Part shown: piece by piece, positions 55,673-64,000 of the stretch
Layout: every line of letters begins with the position of its first letter
Numbering within the stretch: position 1 is the first letter of the stretch
Assembly (NCBI GenBank): GCA_016191335.1
Contig: JACPOW010000011.1
Location: forward strand, 23,618-87,617
Length of the DNA: 64,000 bases
Direction: 5' to 3'
From: Elusimicrobiota bacterium
GTDB lineage: Bacteria > Elusimicrobiota > Elusimicrobia > UBA1565 > UBA9628
Position numbers and translations under genes: made by a program
The notes under the pieces: generated by a model
Databases searched by the model: none
Told to the model about the DNA's origin: nothing
The model's input: only the letters and a program-made list of their open reading frames with translations

Positions 55673-56373
55673 GAAACAAGCTCGTTTTGGCCGCTGCGCT
55701 GTTGCTCCTGTGGGGGCAGCCGGCGCACGCGCTCATCTTCGACACGGCCATGTCCGGCCTCCAGTACGCCGAGCAGAAGGCCTACCAAGCTTTCATGAAG
55801 CTCAAGGTCATCGAGCAGATCAGGGTCATGAAGCAGAACTACGACGCCTCCGTGCGCTACTACAAGGAGTTCGAGCGCCTCAACAGCGGCAAGGGGCTCC
55901 TTCACAACGTGGGGGACATGCTCATAACCACGGCCGAGCAGATGGGTGATGAGCTCAAGAGCAACGTGGACCGCGACTTCATCCACACCTACAACACCGA
56001 CACCAAGGTGGACCGCTTCTTCAACAGCATCGACCGCAGCATCGCCAACAACATGCGCTATGCCGGCGACGAGCTTGCCAATACGATCTCTAGCCGTAAG
56101 GTGGGCATCCAGATCGCCAAGCAGGCGAACGGGCTCTCGCCCAAGGACGCGGCGAACCTCTCGGCCAAAGCTGCGGGCCTTCAGATACAGATGATGACCC
56201 AACTCCACGAGGACAATCTGCGGCTCATCGAGATCTCATCCATGCGCCTGGCGGCCGAGATCCGCCAGCAGCAGGGCGAGCAGAAGCTCATCAACAGCAT
56301 CCGCAAGAGCGTCGAGAAGCGCGCGCCCGGGGCCTTGCCCCGGCAGACCGAGCAGGAGGGGGACGACAAGTGA
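55669..56373 (+). CDS. VirB5/TrbJ-like periplasmic protein
   Basis: Signal peptide, coiled-coil, position between VirB4-like and VirB6-like genes. Confidence 0.6.
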   Translation: MRNKLVLAAALLLLWGQPAHALIFDTAMSGLQYAEQKAYQAFMKLKVIEQIRVMKQNYDASVRYYKEFERLNSGKGLLHNVGDMLITTAEQMGDELKSNVDRDFIHTYNTDTKVDRFFNSIDRSIANNMRYAGDELANTISSRKVGIQIAKQANGLSPKDAANLSAKAAGLQIQMMTQLHEDNLRLIEISSMRLAAEIRQQQGEQKLINSIRKSVEKRAPGALPRQTEQEGDDK

Positions 56374-57374
56374 ACACGGGACTACTACTCGACATCACGC
56401 AGATTCCGGTGAAGCTCTCGGGCCTGGCCGCGGTCAGCAAGACGCTCGCCGTGGCAGGGCTGGGCTTCCTCATCCCGTTCACCATCCTCGAGATGAACGT
56501 CCGCTCGCTCCAGAGCAAGGAGTTCCCGAGCTACAGCGGCCTCATGACCCGCGTCCTCGTCGCGAGCATGTGCCTCATCTCGTACAAAGGCCTGTTCGGC
56601 TTCATCCTGAAGCTATCCCAGGTCATGTCGTTCGCAATCTTAAGCGAGGACCAGTGGGGGAACTTCCTGACCCAGAGCCTCAAGGGCAGTGACTCGACCT
56701 ACCCGACGTTGATGATTCTGCTCAAGAACGTGGCCTCGATCCAGGGCCTGCTCCTCTTCTTGACGAGCCTCCTGACCATGATCGTCCGCGAGGTCGTGGT
56801 CATGCTCCAGGCCTGTTTCCTGAGCCTGCTCTACGCCTTCGGGCCGCTGGCGCTGGCCTGCGCGGTCAACGAGAAGACTCTCCAGGTGACACGCGGCTGG
56901 ATCGTCAACACCTTCCAGGTGGCGTTCTGGAGCTTCTTCCTGCGCCTGGCCGTTCGCGTGTGGCTCACCCTCGCTCCCATGAGCGGTTCGACCGGAGCCG
57001 GGATGGCGGACGACTATATCGGCGTCCTAACCGTGAATGTGACCTTCCTCATCCTGATCCTGGGCACGCCGATCCTGACCGCGCGCCTGCTGTCCGGCGA
57101 GAACATCGCCGCCTTCGGCGAGGCCGCGATGGGTGCCGTGCAGACCGTGTTCGTCGCCCGCAAGATGGGGGCCGCGACGATGCTCAGTAAGGAGATCAGC
57201 GGCTACCGCAAGGCCAAGGCTGATGGGAAGGGGAAGGAGCCCTACTTCCAGCATCCGATCCCTTCTACCATGAGCCGGACCTACGAGACGATGTTCGGCC
57301 GCCGGAAACCTACTGCGCCGGTGGCGGCCAAGCCCGCCAAGCCTGCGACGGCACCGAGAGGTAAGGGTGCTTGA
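56370..57374 (+). CDS. VirB6/TrbL-like membrane protein
   Basis: Polytopic; YAFGPLALACAVNEKTLQVTRGWIVNTFQVAFWSFFLRL. Confidence 0.75.
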   Translation: MNTGLLLDITQIPVKLSGLAAVSKTLAVAGLGFLIPFTILEMNVRSLQSKEFPSYSGLMTRVLVASMCLISYKGLFGFILKLSQVMSFAILSEDQWGNFLTQSLKGSDSTYPTLMILLKNVASIQGLLLFLTSLLTMIVREVVVMLQACFLSLLYAFGPLALACAVNEKTLQVTRGWIVNTFQVAFWSFFLRLAVRVWLTLAPMSGSTGAGMADDYIGVLTVNVTFLILILGTPILTARLLSGENIAAFGEAAMGAVQTVFVARKMGAATMLSKEISGYRKAKADGKGKEPYFQHPIPSTMSRTYETMFGRRKPTAPVAAKPAKPATAPRGKGA

Positions 57375-58021
57375 AGACCACTACTCCCGACTCCGAAATG
57401 CTTCCGCTCGGCCGACCGGCCTACTACGAGGTGTGGGGCGGCCTGGAGAGCGCCAATAAGGCGCTGTGGACCGCGCTGTGGCTGGCAATCACCGTGGCGA
57501 TCTTGGCGCTGGCGCTTTTACGGGTCCAGTCGCGCCGGCCGCCCGTCGTCATCAAGGTGGATGGTAGCGGACAATCGGTCACGCTGCCGGGCATCGAGCG
57601 TCAGCCGCCGGTGGGGGAGGCTGAGGTCCGCAATTTCCTGGCTCTATTCGAGCGCTTCTTCATCGAGCTGAACGCCTACACCTACGATGCCGACCTGCGC
57701 TTGGCGTTCACGATGATGACGCCCGAGTACCAGGGCAAGGCCAATGACCTCCTCAAGCGCGAGAACACGGTCGAGAACCTGAAGTCGAACCAAACCAAGA
57801 CGACGCTGTTCCTGACCGAACTGCGCGTCCTCCGCGACACGCCCCAGGTCTTCGAGTGCAAGGTGAAGGGCTATCGGCAGGTGGGCTCATACAAGCCCGA
57901 CGCGGCGGCCGGCGAGGTGGTATTCGAACACGACGTCGTCCTCTTGAAGGTTCCCCGTTCCCAGGAGTCGCCCTACGGCATCCTCGTCCAGGACTTCCAT
58001 GAAAGCGTCTTTAAGAGATAA
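57371..58021 (+). CDS. VirB8/TrbF-like protein
   Basis: N-terminal TM then periplasmic domain; YYEVWGGLESANKALWTALWLAITVAILALALLRVQSRRPPVVIKVDGSG. Confidence 0.7.
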   Translation: MKTTTPDSEMLPLGRPAYYEVWGGLESANKALWTALWLAITVAILALALLRVQSRRPPVVIKVDGSGQSVTLPGIERQPPVGEAEVRNFLALFERFFIELNAYTYDADLRLAFTMMTPEYQGKANDLLKRENTVENLKSNQTKTTLFLTELRVLRDTPQVFECKVKGYRQVGSYKPDAAAGEVVFEHDVVLLKVPRSQESPYGILVQDFHESVFKR

Positions 58022-59047
58022 CGCCCCGGCGTTCCTGCTGGTGCTGGCGAGCGCGATCCTCGCGGTCGCGTTCGGCCTGCCCATCGGCGCTGAGCGCCTG
58101 GCGCGCACGCAGTACCAGCGATTGGAGGGCTTCGTCGGCTCCTTCGATTCAGCGAAGGCGCCGGACGCGGACGTGAAAGGCGCGCCCGCCACGGGAACAG
58201 AGACCTGGGGACTCGTGGCGCAGGCCGTACGTCAGCGGTATACGCCGATTGAGGCCAATGCCCTCCTGAGCCGCGTGGAGTCTTTGACCAAGACCAAGGA
58301 AACCACGGAGAAGGCCGCCGCGCGCTCGATTCGTCAGACGCGCAAGCGCGCCGTACCGGCGGCTCCGGCAGCGGTGGCCGCCAGTTCGGCCCCGATCACC
58401 CCGCAGTCGCCCGCGCCGCCTCCCGCCGCGACGCCCGCGCCTGAAACGGCAGACTCGATGGGGGAGATATACGAAAACGACCCGGCGAAATACTCCTTGG
58501 ACCCGAGCGCAGCGCAGGGCTCCATCGTCTTTCGCCTACGGGGATTGAGCCGCTCCGGCGGCCGCTACATCCTCAAGGTTTCCGTCACCAACCGCGGCGC
58601 CGACGACTTCTTCGTGAGGGAGTTCTCCCTTCGCGACGGCCAAGAGGTCATCGGCTCCAAGTCTTTCGTCCGGCTCTTCGTCGAGCCCGGGCGTACGCGG
58701 GAAGGTTTCGTCATCTTCGAAAAGCCCCGATCGTCGTCCCTCTGTTCCGCTTCGACTACAAGCGGCGCTACGAGGGCATCTTCACCAACCGGCACGACCG
58801 GTTCGTGTTGCGCGACGAGCACGTCGATGAGCTCAAGCGCGTGATGAAGGACTACAACCGCGAGCGACCGCGGCTGATGCCGGCGCTGAGCGCCTCGGAC
58901 ATCATCAACGCGGCGCTCGACTTCGCCTTCGAGCACCCGGTCGCCCTGGCCCGCCTGGGCAAGCCCGAGGAGTACCGCGACGCGCTGGCCCGCGAAGTGT
59001 ACCGCAAAGCCTACTTCCACTTCGCCTTCAATGACCTGCTTCCCTAA
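57999..59047 (+). CDS. T4SS envelope protein, possibly VirB9-like, split by an apparent -1 frameshift near 58724
   Basis: Continues as ...EGFVIFEK|APIVVPLFRFDYKRRYEGIFTNRHDRFVLRDEHVDELKRVM... only if the frame shifts at GAAAAG|GCC. Confidence 0.55.
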
Positions 59048-59711
59048 GCTACTGGCGGCGGTTTTGCTCGCGGCGGCGCCCGTCTCGGCCCAGGAGACGG
59101 TCGTCAGCCGCGCGTTCCGCGATAAAAAGGAATCCTCGGGACCCCCCGAAGGCTTCAAGGGCGTCACGCAGAAGACGCCCACGAAGACCAACTACTTCCT
59201 TCCGACCGGGTTCACCTTCCCGGTCCGGCTGGAAAACGCGATCTTCAGCTTCAATGTCGAGACCCCTGCGATCGCCGTCGTGGAGCGCGATGTGGTCTAC
59301 CAGAGGCGCGTGGTCATCCCCGCCGGCACACGCGCCATCGGCACGGTCGCGGTCCTCAAGAGCCACGATCGCGTGCTCGTCAACTTCCACACGCTCGTCT
59401 TCGATAAGGGCGATGAGGTGAAGTTCGGAGGCATGGCGCTGTCTCTCGATGGCGCGGCGGGCCTCAAGGGGAAGGTCGAGACCCACAAGGACGCGGCGGT
59501 CGCCAACACCGTTCTGCGCTCCTTCGTCAACGGGACGCAGGCGGCACTCGATTTGAGCGGCGTCAGCCCCATCGCTTCATCGGCGACGCAGGGGATCGCC
59601 CAAGAAGCGGTCAAGGAACTGGACGTCCAGCGCCAAGAAGTTACGCAGAGCATCACCATCGAGGCGGAGACTGGCCTGCGGATCTATATCCCGCAGCGGC
59701 TTGAATACTGA
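59031..59711 (+). CDS. VirB10/TrbI-like protein
   Basis: LPTGFTFPVRLENAIFSFNVETPAIAVVERDVVYQRRVVIPAGTRAIGTV...VNFHTLVFDKGDEV. Confidence 0.75.
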   Translation: MTCFPKLLAAVLLAAAPVSAQETVVSRAFRDKKESSGPPEGFKGVTQKTPTKTNYFLPTGFTFPVRLENAIFSFNVETPAIAVVERDVVYQRRVVIPAGTRAIGTVAVLKSHDRVLVNFHTLVFDKGDEVKFGGMALSLDGAAGLKGKVETHKDAAVANTVLRSFVNGTQAALDLSGVSPIASSATQGIAQEAVKELDVQRQEVTQSITIEAETGLRIYIPQRLEY

Positions 59712-59729
59712 GGTACCACAAGGAGGTTC

Positions 59730-60077
59730 ATGATGCCCGACGTTGTCCCTTTACAGACCGTGACGCCCAGACTCGATCAACATGGCGCCGATGCCGCCCG
59801 CATCGCGCTCGAAGTCGCGCGCGTGCTGCAGGAGAGCGGCTTTTCCGTTCCGGGTCAGAAGCCTTCGCAGTGGATCTCCCTCGAGGAGGCGGCGGAGACC
59901 TTCGGCTACTCCGTGTCCCGGTTCTACCACGTCTACAAGCATCTAGGTTTGGTCCCCAGCCGCGCGTCCAAACGCAAGCTGCGTTTCCATAGGCAGGAGG
60001 TTGAGGACGTGCTGCGAGAGCGCCAGCGAGGCAGCCGGGGCCGGCCTCGTCAAGCCGCGCCGCGCGAACGAAAATAA
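59730..60077 (+). CDS. Excisionase-like helix-turn-helix protein
   Basis: WISLEEAAETFGYSVSRFYHVYKHLGLVPSRASKRKLRFHRQEVEDVL. Confidence 0.7.
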   Translation: MMPDVVPLQTVTPRLDQHGADAARIALEVARVLQESGFSVPGQKPSQWISLEEAAETFGYSVSRFYHVYKHLGLVPSRASKRKLRFHRQEVEDVLRERQRGSRGRPRQAAPRERK

Positions 60078-60122
60078 CGGGAACAAAATGGCCTCTCAAT
60101 CGTAAGGTTATAGAGAATACCC

Positions 60123-61286
60123 ATGCAGGTCCATAAGATCAACGGGCAGTTCGAGTTCGACTTCACCTTCGAGGGAAGGCGGGTGCGGCGCACGATCGAC
60201 AGCGCCGAGCTCGTCCATTTCCTCGAGGGCGGGGACTTCTCCGAGATCAATGCCAACTTGGGGGCCGGCAAGGAGCCGACCTCCTTTTACGATTTCGTCT
60301 ATGACTTCTACTTGCCCCTGCACTCCCAGGCGAGTAAGAAGTCCGGCGTCTACAGGACTGACCGAACCACGATGAAGTCCCTCGCGGGTTACTTCGGCGA
60401 TATGCCCATACATCGCATCCAGGCCTCCGATTGGGAGGACTACAAGAAGGTCCGCATGTCCGGCGCGGTGCCTGTGCGATGCAAGCGCCTCGCCGAGAAG
60501 CCTCTCGACCCGCGCGCCCGACGGCTGAAGCCTGGGCAGAAGACCTCGCCCTGGACGATCAATCGCGAACTGTCCGGGCTCAACCAAGTCCTTGAGTACG
60601 CGCTGAGCCTCAAACTCGTCAAGGAGAACCCGATCCAGAACTGCCGCCGCCTGCCGGCCTCCGCGCGCAAGCAGTATTGGCTCCGACGGCACGAGATCAG
60701 CGTCTACCTCGACGCCATCCCGCTCGGACCCGCCGGCGCGGCCGCGGGCCAGGGCGTCTTTCGGGACCTGGGAGAGTTCTTGGTCCTCACCGGCGCGCGC
60801 ATCGGCGAGGCGTTGCTCTTCAACCACCGGCAGGTGGATTGGGAGAGGCGGGAAATCGAACTCGTCACCTTCAAGAAGAGGGGGAAGGAGCGTGAGGCCG
60901 TCTACCGCTACCTCTCAATCGACTCGCTCGGCCCGCGCTTCATCGCCCTGCTTCGCCGCCTGAACGCCCATCCTACAACCGGCTATTATTTCGCAGGGCG
61001 GCGGGGGAACCCTTTGCCTTATGCCTGGACGCGCAACCACTTGTCTGAGGGAGCGCAGAAGGTCAAGTTCTCATGGCTACGCCCGCACGATCTGCGGCAT
61101 ACCTTCGCGATGCACCGCGCCATCGTGGTCCGCGACTTCCGCCAACTCCAGATGGAACTCGGCCACGAGGACCCGGCCTCCGTGCAGTCCTACCTCGATA
61201 ACACCTCTCGAATGCGGCGGGAGGATTCGATCTTCCATGTTCCTTTCCGAGACGCCGCCATCCCCGCCCAAGCTCACACGCCCTAG
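60123..61286 (+). CDS. Tyrosine recombinase/integrase
   Basis: LTGARIGEALLFNHRQ; LRPHDLRHTFAMHR; LGHEDPASVQSYLD. Confidence 0.92.
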   Translation: MQVHKINGQFEFDFTFEGRRVRRTIDSAELVHFLEGGDFSEINANLGAGKEPTSFYDFVYDFYLPLHSQASKKSGVYRTDRTTMKSLAGYFGDMPIHRIQASDWEDYKKVRMSGAVPVRCKRLAEKPLDPRARRLKPGQKTSPWTINRELSGLNQVLEYALSLKLVKENPIQNCRRLPASARKQYWLRRHEISVYLDAIPLGPAGAAAGQGVFRDLGEFLVLTGARIGEALLFNHRQVDWERREIELVTFKKRGKEREAVYRYLSIDSLGPRFIALLRRLNAHPTTGYYFAGRRGNPLPYAWTRNHLSEGAQKVKFSWLRPHDLRHTFAMHRAIVVRDFRQLQMELGHEDPASVQSYLDNTSRMRREDSIFHVPFRDAAIPAQAHTP

Positions 61287-61395
61287 TATGCCTAAGGCTG
61301 GTCTGCATCAATTTCGCGATGCACGGCGAAAACCGCGATTCCAGCTCGGCCGCTTCCCGCGTCTGACGTGAACCCTTCTTGCTAGAATCTGATGC

Positions 61396-61430
61396 GCATC
61401 CCCTTTAGCTCAATCGGATAGGGCGACCAC
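61396..61430 (+). other. tRNA 5'-end-like remnant, putative att scar
   Basis: GCATCCCCTTTAGCTCAATCGGATAGGGCGACCAC resembles acceptor plus D-arm (GCTC...GGGC); no anticodon arm, T-arm or 3' acceptor follows. Confidence 0.5.
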
Positions 61431-63164
61431 ATGAACACGACTATTTCAAAGCGGTTTGAAAATATTCGGAATGAAGAGCATCGTTTGCTCGCTGAAGAGT
61501 TGCCGAAAATCGCCAGACAGATGGGTGCTCGGGGAATGCTCTATAGCGGCATACACATAAAGCAGGCTTACAAGGCGCATGAAGGCACAATCCGCGGCTT
61601 GGCACGGCGTCTGGTTGAATCGTACGAAGCCTATCACAAGGAGACTCGACGACCCGTCGACCAAGGTGTCGTCTCCGAAGGCAAGGGTGCCGTCAAGCAA
61701 GTCTTAGAGCAGGAGTGTTCTCGCGCAAGACAGTCCTTGATGAGCCTTTGTAAGACGCTAAACTCCGGAGGCACGGTAGAGCGAGAGATCGCCAAGAATC
61801 TGGAAGATTTATCCGCCTCGCTCTTACAGGAATCCGGACGGGCTTTCGAGGCCTGGCACGAAGTGGAGAGGGACAAACTCTTACCGCCAGAGCAAGAAGG
61901 ACAAATTAGGAATCGCATCTTCGTCATCATGGCGATAGGGCGTCCCGATATCAACCTTTTCTATTCTAAAGTCGTGAAGCCAGCTGCAGCCGCGCATGGC
62001 TTTGACGCACGTCCCGTCGATCTGACTGAAGGATTCGAGGGTATCACCGACCGCGCTCTCACTCTCATCGGACAATCGAAATTCGTCATCTGCGATCTCA
62101 CCTACGAACGGCCAAACTGTTATTACGAGGCGGGCTACGCTCGCGGCAAGGGCGTGTTGCCCATCATGACGGCGCGAAAAGACCACGACCCTCGCGCGCT
62201 GGGGCGTACCGAAGGCCAGCCAAAAGTACACTTCGACCTCGATCAGCAGAACATCACTTTCTGGGACGAGGCGGATTCCGAACGGAGCTTGACGGCGTTG
62301 AAGGAACGCATCCGTCTAGCTCTTGAATTGCCCGTTAGCCCTGATGGGAATGCGGACACCGATGAGGTCGTTCATCCCGAAGCCCTCGTAAACCCATTTT
62401 CCAAGCTGGACGTCGTGGTCCTTCAACGTCAAGAGAACGACAGCAAAATAGGCGTTTTCAGGAGCCGGTCCTCACATCAAGTCGGCGTAGAACCTTTGAG
62501 ACCGGTTCAAGTGAAGATCGACAACGCGACTGAACGCCGGCTAAGGACTCTCGCCGGCCGACACTTCGCACATGACACGAGGCTCCCGGGTAGCGAGATT
62601 TCTTCGGAGCCGGACTTGGCCCATCATTGCTTCGGCATAAGGAGCGATGAGTTTAATATCCATCGCAAATGGATAGTGACGGCAAACGGCGGCATCCTTT
62701 TTACAGCTACATTGGGTCGCACTAGCGAGAATGACCAGAGCATCGAAGCCATCGGAGACATCATCTTCGATGCGATAGCGACGTTCCGTCTCGCTCATCA
62801 GTGGCTCTCCGATGCGGGGTATCAGGGCGCGGTGCAGGTGGTGAATAAGATTGTCTGGCCAAATGTGAAACTGCTCGCGCTTGAGCCTCCAGACGTTGAG
62901 GATATTCGCGGCGACTTAAGCAGCTACGACCAAATTCCCGGCGTACGCTTCAACGAGCAGCAACCGGAGGATAGGCCGGCCGTTGGTTATGCTTCAAGAG
63001 TAGTGCCGATAAGCAAATTGATAGCGCCTGTCGAAGTCCTGGCGGACGCCTATGGCGGCTTTCTTCGCTCAACTCGCAAGGCAGCTATCACGACCGAACG
63101 CTGGCACGAGATGATCGCACGAGTCGCGGAAGCGCATAACGCGTCTCTGGCAAAAACGGCTTAA
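61431..63164 (+). CDS. Protein with nucleoside 2-deoxyribosyltransferase/TIR-like domain
   Basis: IFVIMAIGRPDINLFYSKVVKPAAAAHGFDARPVD...SKFVICDLTYERPNCYYEAGYARGKGVLPIM. Confidence 0.7.
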   Translation: MNTTISKRFENIRNEEHRLLAEELPKIARQMGARGMLYSGIHIKQAYKAHEGTIRGLARRLVESYEAYHKETRRPVDQGVVSEGKGAVKQVLEQECSRARQSLMSLCKTLNSGGTVEREIAKNLEDLSASLLQESGRAFEAWHEVERDKLLPPEQEGQIRNRIFVIMAIGRPDINLFYSKVVKPAAAAHGFDARPVDLTEGFEGITDRALTLIGQSKFVICDLTYERPNCYYEAGYARGKGVLPIMTARKDHDPRALGRTEGQPKVHFDLDQQNITFWDEADSERSLTALKERIRLALELPVSPDGNADTDEVVHPEALVNPFSKLDVVVLQRQENDSKIGVFRSRSSHQVGVEPLRPVQVKIDNATERRLRTLAGRHFAHDTRLPGSEISSEPDLAHHCFGIRSDEFNIHRKWIVTANGGILFTATLGRTSENDQSIEAIGDIIFDAIATFRLAHQWLSDAGYQGAVQVVNKIVWPNVKLLALEPPDVEDIRGDLSSYDQIPGVRFNEQQPEDRPAVGYASRVVPISKLIAPVEVLADAYGGFLRSTRKAAITTERWHEMIARVAEAHNASLAKTA

Positions 63165-63168
63165 CGCC

Positions 63169-63648
63169 ATGGCGATTACCCCTGAGTCCATTGCATCCCA
63201 CCTCGCAGCATTCCTGGTTGGCGCCGCAACTTCAGCTGCGGGAAAATACTTCGGCACAAAATATACAGAGGAGCGGCTTCGGAAGGAAGGCGGAGCCGCA
63301 ATGGCCGACAATTTCAAGGATCTGCATCTTCGAATGCCGGAACTTCTATTGGAGATGGCCAACGATGTTTGCGGGGATGAAAAAAGCCTAACACGAGAGA
63401 TTATAATGCTGCCCTCGCCTGGCGTTACTTTTAACGGCTCGAAAGTGCGTTTCACTTATTATGAATCGCAGCATGCCGACCTGGCGAACAAATTGTCCAT
63501 GATCGAAGAACGAGGCTTTATTACCCCGATCGTGCTGGGCAATGGTGATACTCCAGCCTACCGGATGACGGAGGCATTCGTGCGGCTTTTGAAGGGCTCT
63601 GAAAAAGCACGACCGCTGGCTAAAGATAGCGGCAAGCAGTCTTTCTGA
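63169..63648 (+). CDS. Small protein with hydrophobic N-terminus, probable partner of the preceding gene
   Basis: Starts 4 nt after the upstream stop; ESIASHLAAFLVGAATSAAGKYF then soluble domain. Confidence 0.65.
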   Translation: MAITPESIASHLAAFLVGAATSAAGKYFGTKYTEERLRKEGGAAMADNFKDLHLRMPELLLEMANDVCGDEKSLTREIIMLPSPGVTFNGSKVRFTYYESQHADLANKLSMIEERGFITPIVLGNGDTPAYRMTEAFVRLLKGSEKARPLAKDSGKQSF

Positions 63649-63865
63649 AACCAATCCCAGCGCTGGAACCGATCGCGCACATGATGTTATAATCAGGGCG
63701 CTCGGCTCCGATGAGGATTCCCAGGAGCTTTCCGCGCCGCGATTCCGGGCCGATCTTTCAGCCGTTTTTTGGAAAACTCGACAGAAAAGTCGACAATAAA
63801 TCCGCGAAAGTCATTTTCTGGGAGCGTGGATTTAAGCGAAAAGTCGTTTAAAAACAGTTGTTTTC

Positions 63866-63903
63866 GCGGGTGTAGTTCAATGGTAGAACGAGAGCTTCCC
63901 AAA
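63866..63903 (+). tRNA. tRNA-Gly(CCC) 5' half, truncated or interrupted after the anticodon loop
   Basis: GCGGGTGTAGTTCAATGGTAGAACGAGAGCTTCCCAA closely matches bacterial tRNA-Gly(CCC); the expected GCTCT anticodon-stem partner, T-arm and acceptor do not follow. Confidence 0.6.
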
Positions 63904-64000
63904 CCGCAAGCGGGCGGGGGATTCTCGCCGCTTGTTCACTCGGACTCCTTCCAGAATAAGCGTTTCCCTTGAGATGGATTTTGCCGCGATTTGCCTATTT

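Noticed and set aside
63769-63972. 67-aa ORF containing SSMVERELPK
   Set aside because: Spurious translation through the tRNA-Gly fragment, a known artefact pattern.

Overview
The window is a high-GC bacterial chromosome segment (phylum not provable; possibly Elusimicrobiota-like). It has six parts. (1) 1-19.2 kb: giant secreted mosaic proteins with OmpL47/Ig-like and IPT/TIG repeats, FlgD/T9SS-like C-terminal domains and a PorV-like partner. (2) 21.9-38.4 kb: a dense regulatory and peptide-modification island. It contains two receiver-only response regulators, an alpha-CTD/sigma4-like regulator, a YcaO operon (47-aa peptide, SBP, YcaO, hybrid histidine kinase), a second RiPP-like cassette (B12/radical-SAM, 47-aa precursor, MFS), a sigma54 activator, a mini HisKA-like protein and a divergent RpoN-like protein. 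(3) 39.9-43.5 kb: a visibly lower-GC island with a zinc-ribbon protein, a membrane protein, a GNAT-methyltransferase fusion and a deaminase. (4) 43.5-61.3 kb: a conjugative-type T4SS element with a T9SS-like cargo/PorV pair inside the operon and a tyrosine integrase. (5) 61.4-63.7 kb: an NDT/TIR-like candidate defence pair. (6) Two tRNA 5' fragments. The strongest non-coding finds are two variant purine-type riboswitches (24381-24470 + and 29783-29887 -) with kissing loops, a U51C-type core and terminators overlapping P1, plus a 26-27 bp motif found in three divergent intergenic regions. Both 47-aa peptide genes (29588-29731 -, 33484-33627 -) fall below the size cutoff of the supplied ORF track; I translated them by hand. 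No database search was run, so family names rest on motif recognition.
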